Shown: positions 1-7,308, counted from the stretch's first letter. The stretch: DNA of 41,069 bases from Pelotomaculum propionicicum (GCF_004369225.1 NZ_QFFZ01000035.1:1-41069), one strand, 5' to 3'. Notes: generated by a model not told the origin, from the letters alone. Translations and numbers: made by a program.

Positions 1-1589
1 CGGTTGTACCACCACAGGGCCGTCGCGTCGCGCTCCACCAGTTCAAAAAAGCCCTGCAGCACCGCCTCTGCCGGGGTATTGCCCGAGGCGCTGCCGTTGG
101 AACAGCCCACGGCGTAAAAGGTGTCGTCGCCTGCCCGGGCCGGGGCGCCGTAATAGACCAGTTGGGTGGGTACGTACTTGTGGCGCTCCTGGGTCAGGGA
201 CCAGAGCGGGGTCCAGTCCACTACCAGCTCCGGGGTGAAGGGTTCGGGCACCCGGTTGAAGCGGGAGCCCCGCTTGTTCCAGGCTTCCCGTTCCGCATAC
301 TGCTTTGCGCTGTAGAGCATAATGTCATTGGGGTGATAGGCCTGGCCGGGCGGCCAGTCCTTCAGCGCGCAGGTCACCCGCGCCTCGCCGCCGGACAGTT
401 CGCCGCTGTAACGCTCGATGGCTTCGCAGAGGGCGCTGACCCGGGCTTGGATCCCGGAGACCCCCTTGCCGGAGCTGGCGCTGCGCAGGCTCCGCTTGAG
501 AAAATCCAGCCGCTCCGTTTTCAGGGCGGAATTATGGCCGGCCACGAAAACATGGGCCACCTCTTCATCCCGCAGCGCCGGCTCCAGCAGCGTCACCACC
601 CCGGTAATGGGGCTGATCAGGTGTCCGTACTTCTTCAGGGTCCGCTCCGGCGCCACCAGGCGGTGCCCCCCGTCGCTCGTAAAGGACGCTTTGCCCGGCT
701 GCAGCGCCAATGGCTTTACGGCAGGGACTTCCGCCGTGCCGCAGGCCGGGCAGTGGGGGTGGCGCAGCAGCCGGTGGGTTTGCGGCGTCCAGCTTGCCCA
801 GTCCAGGCTCAGCACCTTGCCCGCCAGGGCGCCGGGGGCGCCGGCCAGAAACTGCGCCGCCGCCGTCGCCGCCATCTGGTAGACGGCGGCCCGGGTGGAA
901 GGAAGGCAGCCCGAAGCCGTCAGGGGCGGCGTGGAGAGCCCCCTTTTGGCGGCGACAAAGGTATGAGTTAGCCGGTTCCGCTTGAGTCTTAGGCACAGGC
1001 ACTGCCAGCAGCCCGTCTCGCCGGGGATGAAGAGCGGCCCCAGCCACAACTGGGGGCCGGTTGCCCGTACCAGCAGCCAGGGGTGCGCCCCTTGCAGCGC
1101 CGTCTCGTTAATGGCGGCCAGTTCCTCCCGCTGGTAATCGTCGGTCAGGACCAGCCACAAATGGGCCGATTCCTGCGGCCCCGTCTGCACCCCGGCCGCT
1201 TCCAGGGCGGAGTGCATTCCGGCCGGGTCGAGCCCGCCCGCGGCGAGGACGGCCACCTTCCGGTCCCGCAACGCCGCCAGCGCCGTCCGGGGCTCTATGT
1301 CCGTGCCGTGCCAGAAAGCGGCCTCTACTGCGGGAATCTCTGGGGCGGCCCCGGTCAGGTACCCTTTGGACTCTAACAGGGTGAGGACGTAATAGACCGT
1401 GGCCGCGTCCACCCGCCCGGCCAGGGCGTCGACGATTTCACCGGCGCTGCGGCGGCCGTCAACCAGGGGGGCCACCAGTTCATAGGCCCGGCCGTGCAGC
1501 GCCCTGGAATCAGCTTCGGAGAGCAGCAGCACCCCTTCGCCGGGGAATACCTCCACATGAAAATGAGACTTGAAAGCGGGTATGTTCAT
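1..1589 (-). CDS. Azole-RiPP cyclodehydratase: ThiF-like leader-binding domain fused to YcaO (3' end outside window)
   Basis: This frame starts at an ATG preceded by AAAGGAG and stays open for 529 codons to the window edge, so the C-terminus is missing. The first ~75 residues look like a small winged helix (the stretch ending YYVLTLLESKGYL), similar to the N-terminus of the SagB protein upstream, and could be a RiPP recognition element. A middle ThiF/E1-like part carries two zinc-type Cys pairs, GCWQCLC and HCPACGT. The YcaO part begins near residue 330, with the ATP-binding-type run GKGVSGIQARVSALCEAIER. In TOMM systems this fusion binds the leader peptide and uses ATP to cyclise Cys/Ser/Thr into azolines. 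The two NHLP precursors on the same strand are the evident substrates. Family assignment is firm; the substrate link is inference from proximity. Confidence 0.9.
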   Translation of the reverse strand, partial: MNIPAFKSHFHVEVFPGEGVLLLSEADSRALHGRAYELVAPLVDGRRSAGEIVDALAGRVDAATVYYVLTLLESKGYLTGAAPEIPAVEAAFWHGTDIEPRTALAALRDRKVAVLAAGGLDPAGMHSALEAAGVQTGPQESAHLWLVLTDDYQREELAAINETALQGAHPWLLVRATGPQLWLGPLFIPGETGCWQCLCLRLKRNRLTHTFVAAKRGLSTPPLTASGCLPSTRAAVYQMAATAAAQFLAGAPGALAGKVLSLDWASWTPQTHRLLRHPHCPACGTAEVPAVKPLALQPGKASFTSDGGHRLVAPERTLKKYGHLISPITGVVTLLEPALRDEEVAHVFVAGHNSALKTERLDFLKRSLRSASSGKGVSGIQARVSALCEAIERYSGELSGGEARVTCALKDWPPGQAYHPNDIMLYSAKQYAEREAWNKRGSRFNRVPEPFTPELVVDWTPLWSLTQERHKYVPTQLVYYGAPARAGDDTFYAVGCSNGSASGNTPAEAVLQGFFELVERDATALWWYN

Positions 1590-1615
1590 TTTGGATCTCC
1601 TTTGTGTATGGGAAA

Positions 1616-1692
1616 ACGTCTCTTAAATGTTCACCTCCGGCCGTTTTTCCGCATGGCCGGAGGTGAACGGCGCCGATTTGCTGCTTATTTTT
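1616..1692. repeat. Palindromic repeat, copy A (14-bp perfect stem)
   Basis: GTTCACCTCCGGCC at 1629-1642 and its exact reverse complement at 1655-1668 enclose a 12-nt loop. The flanks (CTCTTAAA before; ACGGCGC-GATTTG-GCTTATT after) recur at 5779-5853. It lies between precursor 1 and the cyclodehydratase gene on the minus strand, so it may act as a processing or attenuation hairpin that keeps precursor transcript higher than enzyme transcript. Confidence 0.8.
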
Positions 1693-1707
1693 TTCATGCG
1701 CTGACAA

Positions 1708-2001
1708 TTAACTGACAGTGCAAAAATTACACTGGACGGAGCAAGGCCGCGAACCGCAATATCCACCCGCTACGGTATCCAACTTCTCATCGCTCAACTC
1801 GTCCGGTTTTTGCGGTATAACCAGATAAAACTGCTCACTGGTGTTTTCCACCGCCTTGACTTTTACCCCGGCCGGAAATTCGATCCCTTCAGCCCGCAGC
1901 GTCTCTGCCGGGTCGGCCAGCAGCCTGGCCTTGAAATCCGCGTCAGACCAGGCCCTGGCGATTACTTGACCCATCTTCTTGTTCATTTCTTCCCTGTCCA
2001 T
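1708..2001 (-). CDS. NHLP-leader RiPP precursor peptide 1
   Basis: This 97-residue protein has an 80-residue nitrile-hydratase-like leader (ARAWSDADFKARLLADPAE, then VKVKAVENT and FYLVIP) ending in a double-glycine site, VAGG. The predicted 17-residue core is YCGSRPCSVQCNFCTVS, with four Cys, three Ser and one Thr, all potential azoline residues. The start follows AAGGAGG. NHLP leaders are cut after GG by a C39-type peptidase/ABC exporter; none is seen inside this window. The leader is about 80% identical to that of precursor 2, while the cores share only the first Tyr and Cys content, the usual pattern of one enzyme set with swapped products. Confidence 0.93.
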   Translation of the reverse strand: MDREEMNKKMGQVIARAWSDADFKARLLADPAETLRAEGIEFPAGVKVKAVENTSEQFYLVIPQKPDELSDEKLDTVAGGYCGSRPCSVQCNFCTVS

Positions 2002-2111
2002 TATTTTGCCTCCTTATAGTAGGAACTCCTTGCAAACATTAAAATTGCTTTTAAAACATCTTCATCTTTTATCCGCATATGTAGAAAATTCTACTCCTTA
2101 TTCATGGCTAT

Positions 2112-3056
2112 TTAGATTATCTTAAAGAATGTTTTTAAACATCCCGGGGCCTCAAAAGCCTTCTCCCAATCTTCCAGCCTGTAAACCCCGCTAACCAAAT
2201 TTTCTACGGAAACAAGCTTTCTCTCCAACAACCTTAGCGCTGCATCCATCGGACCACAACGGGAGCCCATCAGCGTGATTTCATTGACTACCCAATTAGC
2301 AGGTTCCGTTGTTACGCTGCCATGATAAGTGCTCTTCAAAATAATTGCTCCCGCCGGTTTTACAATTTGCTGAGCATACTTTAGACCTTCCGGATTCCCC
2401 GCGCACTCGACGACAAGATCAAACCTCCGATGGAAATTAGCCTCTGACAAGTTTGCTGTTATTGCCATATCTTTTAGCAATTGCAGCTTCTCCACATGTT
2501 TCCCAATGACCGTTAAATTACACCCAGTCAGGCTCAGTACCTGAGCAACCAGCTGGCCTAGCTTACCATCACCGACCACTGCTACTTTATCAGTTGGCTT
2601 TACATGGTATTTCTCCGTAATTTCCAGGGCCGCAGCCAATGGCTCCGCAAAGACCGCCTCAAAATCGGAAACATTGTCCGGAACCGTATGAAGATTTTGA
2701 ACGGGCAAAGTTATGTACTCACCAAAAGCACCATCCTTACCAAGAATTCCAAGTACTCTACGGTTCCCACAGTGCTTATGATGGCCCCCAATGCAAAGAG
2801 CGCATTCACCGCAGCCGATGTTAATGTCGCCTACCACCCTCTTACCTATTAGCTCTGGTACCGGGGAATACTCAACGATTCCAACGAACTCGTGGCCTAA
2901 GATGCCCTTGAACCCCTTGTAACCTTTCATAATTTCGATGTCAGTATTACAGATGCCGGCAAGGGAAACTCTGATTAGGACTTCGTTGGCAGCAGAAATG
3001 GGTTTGGCGTAATCTTCTATGAGTTTTAGGTTGCCATCGTAAAAAAGGCATTTCAA
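2112..3056 (-). CDS. Zinc-dependent medium-chain alcohol dehydrogenase
   Basis: This 314-residue MDR-family oxidoreductase has the catalytic zinc region GICNTDIE and GHEFVG, the structural-zinc quartet CGECALC...C (CxxCxxCx7C), and a Rossmann glycine run VVGDGKLGQ. It would oxidise an alcohol or reduce an aldehyde/ketone with NAD(P). At 314 residues it is short for the family (about 340-350). The start is a TTG after GGTGA. It lies between sagB and precursor 1 on the same strand, so it may be a tailoring enzyme of the RiPP product or a metabolic gene that was inserted. Its promoter region is a near-copy of the one upstream of precursor 2. AT content is visibly higher than in the flanking GC-rich RiPP genes, suggesting a different origin. 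Confidence 0.85.
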   Translation of the reverse strand: MKCLFYDGNLKLIEDYAKPISAANEVLIRVSLAGICNTDIEIMKGYKGFKGILGHEFVGIVEYSPVPELIGKRVVGDINIGCGECALCIGGHHKHCGNRRVLGILGKDGAFGEYITLPVQNLHTVPDNVSDFEAVFAEPLAAALEITEKYHVKPTDKVAVVGDGKLGQLVAQVLSLTGCNLTVIGKHVEKLQLLKDMAITANLSEANFHRRFDLVVECAGNPEGLKYAQQIVKPAGAIILKSTYHGSVTTEPANWVVNEITLMGSRCGPMDAALRLLERKLVSVENLVSGVYRLEDWEKAFEAPGCLKTFFKII

Positions 3057-3108
3057 GGGTTATCACCGTACTTTCCGTTTTATATTTTATAGATATAATT
3101 AACAAATG

Positions 3109-3175
3109 CTTACGCCCTTTCATTACACATTGTTTAAAAAAATTCATCAGAGCACGGGACAACAGGTGGAAAATT
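3109..3175. repeat. Upstream-region repeat, copy 1 (before the dehydrogenase)
   Basis: About 62 bp beginning CCCTTTCATTACACATTGTT, followed by AAAAAAATTC and GACAACAG, is repeated with few changes at 5028-5095. On the minus strand each copy lies upstream of a gene: the alcohol dehydrogenase here and precursor 2 there. This suggests a duplicated promoter or regulatory region. The copy also abuts the sagB stop codon. Confidence 0.8.
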
Positions 3176-3178
3176 TCC

Positions 3179-4588
3179 TCAGCGGCCTGAGAGAGCGAAT
3201 TCTCCCACCGAGCCTTCCGTATAGTAATCCAGCCCTGACGCCTGGGCAAAATGATCCGCATTGCCCCCGCCCAGCGCGCAGGGCGCCAGGTTCAGCGCCG
3301 TGGCCACCAGGTACATCTGCTGGTAGATGCACCCCACGTTCTTCATGACCAGGGCATAGGCAACTGACCGGTACTTCCAGGCGACCCGCTGGAAACGGGC
3401 GGCCAGGGTGATCAGCAGATCGCAGTCTTTGCCCCCCATGGCCATGCGGGCGTCGGCCAGCAGCTTTTCCTGCGGCGCGCCCAGGGGACCCAGGCATTCC
3501 AGTACGTGCTCCCGCGGGTCGTAGTGATAGAAGCCGGGCTCGATGCCCCGGCAGCGGGAAACGGTGAGGTAGTACTCCAGTTCGTGGATTGCGCCGCCGG
3601 CGGCGCAGGGGCGCAGGGAGGCTTCATAATGGTGACCCTGCGCCGGGCTGGCGGGCAGGTGCTGCTGGACCCTGCCGGTACAGTACAGGAAAATGCCCAG
3701 CTGCTCTGCGGAAAGGGGCTGCGTCCCCCGTTCCCGCAGGGAGCGGCGGGCGTTCAGCACTGAGAAGAAGTCGCGCCCCATGTCTTCCAGTTCGGCGGCA
3801 GCCGGCCGGTAAAGGGAGATCCGCTGATCGGACATGGGCGGTTTCAGCCCCGGCAGGGGAGGGATTTCCCCCAGGAAAGGGAATGCCCCTCCCTGGACGT
3901 TGTCGTGCCGCCCGGTCCTGCTGCGGCTGTGAAATAAAAGGTCGTGGAATTCCCACTGGCGCAGGGGCGGACTCCCGTCCTCGGCAATGCGGCCTTCCCC
4001 GTCGCAGGGGAAAAGGGCCCCGGCGCTTTGCAGCAGATTGATGAAGGCCTCGATATCCGGCAGCCCGGCAAAGGGCAGCGCGCCGGCCAAATCCGCCGCG
4101 CTCCGGGGTTCGGCCAAAAGCGCCGCCAGGGCCGCCGGCCCGTGGTGCAAAAAGATCCGCCCGTGCCCCAGGGGGCTTTCCAGTACCATTTCCCGGTCCA
4201 ACCGCCGCAGGCAGGCAAAGCGGGAGAGGCGGTAGCACCCCTGAACCGGTGCACCGTGAAGAGTAAAGGCGCCCGAGACCGGCTCCAGGGTGGCCAACTT
4301 CCGTCCGCCCGGCGCCAGGGTATAACAGATCCATTTTTTCCGCTCCAGGGCGGCCAGGAGGTAGTAGAGCCGGGCCGGGTCGGCGTCCTGACCGGCGCGG
4401 CGCGCCGCCTCCACCAATTGCTCCGCAGTCAGGCCGCCGTCGGTCAGGTTGGCCAGGATATTTTTCTGGGCCGCCGACGGGCCTTTAAGACGCATCCCTT
4501 CAGCGTCACTGCCGGCCAGCAGCAGGTCCGGACCGTCCGTGCGGACGGCAATACTTTTTTTTAAGGAAAGGATGTATGGATAGGCCAT
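3179..4588 (-). CDS. SagB-type FMN azoline dehydrogenase
   Basis: This 469-residue protein has a ~100-residue N-terminal region with a winged-helix-like piece (YYLLAALERKKWICY), a central linker, and a C-terminal nitroreductase/SagB domain from about residue 255 (DFFSVLNARRSLRERG, GGAIHELEYYLTVSRC, GFYHYDPREHVLE, NVGCIYQQMYLVATALNL). SagB enzymes use FMN to oxidise thiazolines/oxazolines to thiazoles/oxazoles. The ATG follows GGAGAAAA and sits 32 bp behind precursor 2, so the two are cotranscribed. With the YcaO fusion further downstream, it completes the core modification machinery. The assignment is firm from motifs; which precursors it acts on is inferred. Confidence 0.9.
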   Translation of the reverse strand: MAYPYILSLKKSIAVRTDGPDLLLAGSDAEGMRLKGPSAAQKNILANLTDGGLTAEQLVEAARRAGQDADPARLYYLLAALERKKWICYTLAPGGRKLATLEPVSGAFTLHGAPVQGCYRLSRFACLRRLDREMVLESPLGHGRIFLHHGPAALAALLAEPRSAADLAGALPFAGLPDIEAFINLLQSAGALFPCDGEGRIAEDGSPPLRQWEFHDLLFHSRSRTGRHDNVQGGAFPFLGEIPPLPGLKPPMSDQRISLYRPAAAELEDMGRDFFSVLNARRSLRERGTQPLSAEQLGIFLYCTGRVQQHLPASPAQGHHYEASLRPCAAGGAIHELEYYLTVSRCRGIEPGFYHYDPREHVLECLGPLGAPQEKLLADARMAMGGKDCDLLITLAARFQRVAWKYRSVAYALVMKNVGCIYQQMYLVATALNLAPCALGGGNADHFAQASGLDYYTEGSVGEFALSGR

Positions 4589-4620
4589 TGTTTTTCTCCT
4601 TAATAATTTTCGCCATCATC

Positions 4621-4944
4621 TTAAGGACGCGCAGGGGGATAACCTCCCCCTTGCGGACCGTGAGAACCGAATTGGCACGGATCACATAGATCGCCTGGGT
4701 TATAGCCACCCGCGACATTGCTCAACTGCTCCTCGCTCAAATCGTCCGGCTTTTGCGGTATGACCAGATAGAACTGCTCGTTGGTGTTCTCCACCGCTTT
4801 GACCTTTACCCCGGCCGGAACTTCGACCCCTGCGGCCTGCAGTGTCTCTGCCGGGTTTGCCAGCAGCCTGGCTTTAAAATCCGCGTCAGACCAGGCCCTG
4901 GCAATGATTTGCCCCAGCTTTTTGCTCATCGCCTCTCTGCCCAT
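4621..4944 (-). CDS. NHLP-leader RiPP precursor peptide 2
   Basis: This 107-residue precursor has an 80-residue NHLP leader about 80% identical to that of precursor 1, ending VAGG. The core of 27 residues starts YNPGDLCDPCQFG and ends in a Gly/Pro-rich tail (GGGYPPARP). It has only two Cys and one Ser, far fewer cyclisable residues than core 1. The ATG at 4944 is chosen because GGGAGGTGAC lies just before it; a further in-frame extension of 22 codons upstream has no homologous counterpart in precursor 1. It is the first gene of the minus-strand RiPP run. Confidence 0.9.
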   Translation of the reverse strand: MGREAMSKKLGQIIARAWSDADFKARLLANPAETLQAAGVEVPAGVKVKAVENTNEQFYLVIPQKPDDLSEEQLSNVAGGYNPGDLCDPCQFGSHGPQGGGYPPARP

Positions 4945-5027
4945 TATGTCACCTCCCTTCACCATGAAAAGGTAAGCCAACCCACTCCGGAGCCTCCCCG
5001 GCGGCTTCAACCGTTAATACGTTGTTT

Positions 5028-5095
5028 GCGCCCTTTCATTACACATTGTTAAAAAAATTCGTCAGGGCACGTGACAACAGCTGAGAAAGATAAAT
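5028..5095. repeat. Upstream-region repeat, copy 2 (before precursor 2)
   Basis: Near-copy of 3109-3175. On the minus strand it reads GTTGTCACGTGCCCTGACG, then AATTTTTTTAACAATGTGTAATG. It lies about 85 bp upstream of the precursor 2 start and may contain its promoter. Confidence 0.75.
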
Positions 5096-5240
5096 ATTTC
5101 GGACATACTGATTGTGGAAAAAAATGATGGTATAATAAAAAGAGAAAAAATCCCAATAGACTCATGCCGCTGTCACGGCGCCAGCAGAAGATGAAAATTT
5201 TATTTTCAGCGTTGATGGATCAAAGGGGAAGTGTCCGAAT

Positions 5241-5705
5241 ATGCCTACTTCTGAGCAGTTATCCAAATACCGGGCCGGTTGGCGTGAACATCAAAAACAG
5301 AAGGAACAGCATCTGGCCCGGCGATACAGTCAAGCCATGGAGCGGGTCAGGCGGGCAGCCGTCCACCTGAAAAAAAATTACGGATGTAAAGTCATTCTAT
5401 TCGGCTCATTGCTCCGGGAAGACAGATTTATGGAACACTCCGATATAGATATTGCCCTATCGGGCTTAAGCGACAAGGTCAATTTCTGGAAGCTGTATTC
5501 CGAAGTGATGGACATTCTGGCGCCCTTCGACTTTGATCTGGTGGAACTGGAAAAGATAGAGCCGGAAATACGGGGGACTACATCCTCAAAGGAGGGGTGG
5601 AATTGTGACCCCGAACTTGAAGGACAGTATGGAAAGATTCCTGAAAATGATGGCTCAAATTGTGGAATAGGCATTTACATCAGAAAAGCCCAATTCCACC
5701 TGTAA
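5241..5705 (+). pseudogene. MNT-type nucleotidyltransferase, frameshifted near its C-terminus
   Basis: The frame encodes a minimal nucleotidyltransferase with the hallmark GS-x-D-x-D site (ILFGSLLREDRFMEHSDIDIAL), as in MntA antitoxins and KNTase-like proteins. The start follows AGGGGAAG. The tail after PEIRG (from about residue 111) is abnormal for the family. Adding one G to the G5 run at 5572-5576 restores a family-like ending, GDYILKGGVEL-stop, whose TGA overlaps a GTG opening a 21-codon frame (NLKDSMERFLKMMAQIVE) that ends at 5670. That looks like the start of a lost coupled partner, perhaps a HEPN toxin. Either the locus is decayed or the G run is miscalled. Confidence 0.7.
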
Positions 5706-5713
5706 AACCAACA

Positions 5714-5745
5714 AGGGATTCTCACTTTCAAACGTGAGAATCCCT
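5714..5745. terminator. Strong hairpin after the nucleotidyltransferase
   Basis: AGGGATTCTCAC and GTGAGAATCCCT form a perfect 12-bp stem with an 8-nt loop. No long T tract follows on either strand, so termination strength is uncertain. Confidence 0.55.
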
Positions 5746-5778
5746 GTGTATGTGCTGAAACATTTGCAAATTAGAGAA

Positions 5779-5853
5779 ACGCCTCTTAAACGTTTATCTC
5801 CGGCCGTTCTCTGAATGGCCGGAGGTAAACGGCGCTGATTTGCCGCTTATTTT
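5779..5853. repeat. Palindromic repeat, copy B
   Basis: Same element as 1616-1692. The arms GTTTATCTCCGGCC (5792-5805) and GGCCGGAGGTAAAC (5817-5830) keep pairing (one G-T wobble) although the base identities differ from copy A, which points to selection on the structure. Here it overlaps the last codons of the AbiEii-like gene, supplying its C-terminal residues FTSGHSENGRR. Confidence 0.8.
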
Positions 5854-6486
5854 GATCCTGTTTAACAAACGCTTTTGCCTTGCCAGGAAGTATTCCTTTA
5901 CCGACTGCCAGGATATATCCTTAAGCATGACCGGCATTACTTCCCGTTCGGCATCATCAAAATAAGACAGACTCTTAACCATGTGGTACGAATTGATATC
6001 TGCCCCCGGATACTTATGAGGCAAAACGGATAGCAGTTCTTCAAGGTCACAGCCGCTCCGGCAGATACTGTACAAATCAATGAAATCCTTACGCGCCCCG
6101 CGGCTGCTGACAGCTACCCATTTCATTACGGCAATATCCTTAAGTGAAGCCAGGAAAAAACCGGGAACATCTTCCGCTGCGATAAGCGGCTCCAACAACG
6201 GGTTGGGATAATGCAGCCAGGTAATTCTTATGTCGCGAACAAAGCCGTGAAATGTTCCTTGCCGTGTTTCCGCAATCCTGGTTCTGCCCAGCGACGATAA
6301 GCGATAATACAGTTGCTCCGGGTCAAATTGCTCAGGAGAAAACCAGTCAAAATCAATGGATTTTCGATGTCCAAGCATCAGTGCCAGAGCAGTGCCTCCA
6401 GCAAGGTAGCTGCCGGGTACCGGCATGTTTTTTACAATTCTGCAGAGTAAATCGTGGCGGGGCCGGTCGAGTGCATCCCAAAACAC
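5794..6486 (-). CDS. AbiEii/AbiGii-type nucleotidyltransferase toxin
   Basis: This 230-residue protein has the family's N-terminal LAGGTALALMLGHRKSIDFD signature (GGTALAL, then H-R-S-x-D-x-D) and the later LKDIAVMKWVAVSSRGARKDFIDLY block. AbiEii-type proteins transfer nucleotides to targets such as tRNA and act as toxins in abortive-infection systems. The gene overlaps its upstream partner by 55 bp, a sign of coupled expression. The C-terminal ~11 residues come from the palindromic repeat, so the native end may have been replaced. Function in this host is inferred. Confidence 0.85.
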   Translation of the reverse strand: MFWDALDRPRHDLLCRIVKNMPVPGSYLAGGTALALMLGHRKSIDFDWFSPEQFDPEQLYYRLSSLGRTRIAETRQGTFHGFVRDIRITWLHYPNPLLEPLIAAEDVPGFFLASLKDIAVMKWVAVSSRGARKDFIDLYSICRSGCDLEELLSVLPHKYPGADINSYHMVKSLSYFDDAEREVMPVMLKDISWQSVKEYFLARQKRLLNRIKISGKSAPFTSGHSENGRR

Positions 6487-6746
6487 CGCATCTCTTCCTC
6501 TTTCAGGTTAAAATAGTTTTGCCAACACCTTGCTGTCTTTAAGGAAAGGGACCTGCTGTGCAATACAGCTTGCCTGATTTCATCTTCAGTGTATGTCCTG
6601 AACAACCAGTTCAGCGCCTTTTGGTCGCCTTCATTTAACAACCTTTCTACAACCAGGACACTATTCCGTGACAGATCCACTTCCTGCGGATTTACGTCCC
6701 AGAAAAGAGGATAAAGCCATACAGGAATTTTGCGTTTTTTATCCAT
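6432..6746 (-). CDS. Small antitoxin-like partner of AbiEii (DUF6922-like)
   Basis: The protein has 104 residues with the pattern PVWLYPLFWDVNPQEVDLSRNS...VVERLLNEGDQKALNWLFRTYTEDEIRQAV..SRSLS, followed by W..YF. This resembles the small proteins encoded just before AbiEii-family toxins (DUF6922 type). It precedes and overlaps the toxin gene. I assign it as the likely antitoxin from context and pattern; the exact family name is from memory and less certain. Confidence 0.65.
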   Translation of the reverse strand: MDKKRKIPVWLYPLFWDVNPQEVDLSRNSVLVVERLLNEGDQKALNWLFRTYTEDEIRQAVLHSRSLSLKTARCWQNYFNLKEEEMRCFGMHSTGPATIYSAEL

Positions 6747-6813
6747 TTAGATCTATCCTTTCTTGACCCGTATTTATTATAGCATATTTGACGCAATAAT
6801 TCCATTATCTGGC

Positions 6814-7066
6814 TTAACAAATCCCGGCCAGGGCCTGCAGCAAGCTGATCTCGAGGACCGGCGCCTGGTTATTGTTTGATTCACTTTCGGAAGCAAGTTC
6901 TTTCACCAGGAGCGAAAGGGTCTTGGTCGCGCTGTCCCGCTCGAACTCCGCGCCGGTGGCTTCATCGTCCAATGGCTCCTTTTGGATTCTCGACCAATGC
7001 TTTCTTGAATTCCCGGTCCGGCTGCGCCTTCTTGATGATTTGTTCCTTCAACTCTTTAAATTTTAG
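6814..7066 (-). pseudogene. Decayed NHLP-like leader fragment
   Basis: On the minus strand, 7066-6962 encodes KFKELKEQIIKKAQPDREF, then KKALVENPKGAI, and stops. This matches the NHLP/nitrile-hydratase leader pattern (KAQ-D-EF--AL-ENPK-AI) but has no start codon in frame (TAA lies just before). From about 6980 to 6814 a second frame is open, reading LDDEATGAEFERDSATK and ending LLQALAGIC. The two look like pieces of one or two genes joined by a frameshift. Confidence 0.6.
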
Positions 7067-7076
7067 CAGTTACAAC

Positions 7077-7117
7077 CTTAAATCTAAGAGAAGATAATCT
7101 TAACTGAATCTTAAATT
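7077..7117 (-). promoter_or_regulatory. 11-bp-phased TTAAG repeats (OmpR/PhoP-type box), copy 1
   Basis: On the minus strand TTAAGATT, TTAAGATT and TTAAGGTT occur at spacings of 11 and 22 bp, so they fall on one DNA face. This matches the layout of boxes bound by OmpR-family regulators such as PhoP. The same array, with the same phasing, recurs at 15442-15482. It lies immediately upstream of the decayed NHLP fragment. Confidence 0.55.
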
Positions 7118-7238
7118 GATCTTAATTCGCAATTTTTTTATGATTTGACGGTTTAGCGGTTTCAGCGGATCAATTAGGAAAGCCCCCGGCCGGCAAAGCC
7201 GGTGGAGACCTCTTTCTTTCTCGTGCTGAAAAGCTTTA

Positions 7239-7272
7239 TTGACATTGTAATGCGGTGTATTATAGTATAATA
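7239..7272 (+). promoter_or_regulatory. Promoter and palindromic operator of the MazF operon
   Basis: TTGACA (7239-7244) is followed by TATAGT after 16 bp. Overlapping the -10 is a perfect palindrome, TATTATA-G-TATAATA (7258-7272). This is a plausible operator for autoregulation by the antitoxin, as is usual in type II toxin-antitoxin operons. Confidence 0.6.
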
Positions 7273-7308
7273 TATAATAATACCCAATGAAAAGGTGAGG
7301 TGTAACTT

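Noticed and set aside
162..971. A 269-codon plus-strand frame at the left edge
   Set aside because: It lies opposite the YcaO fusion, which has motifs and a good start; this frame is Arg/Gly/Pro-rich noise.
565..1047. A 160-codon minus-strand frame starting inside the cyclodehydratase gene
   Set aside because: It is in a different frame from the zinc-motif and YcaO motifs and has low-complexity composition.
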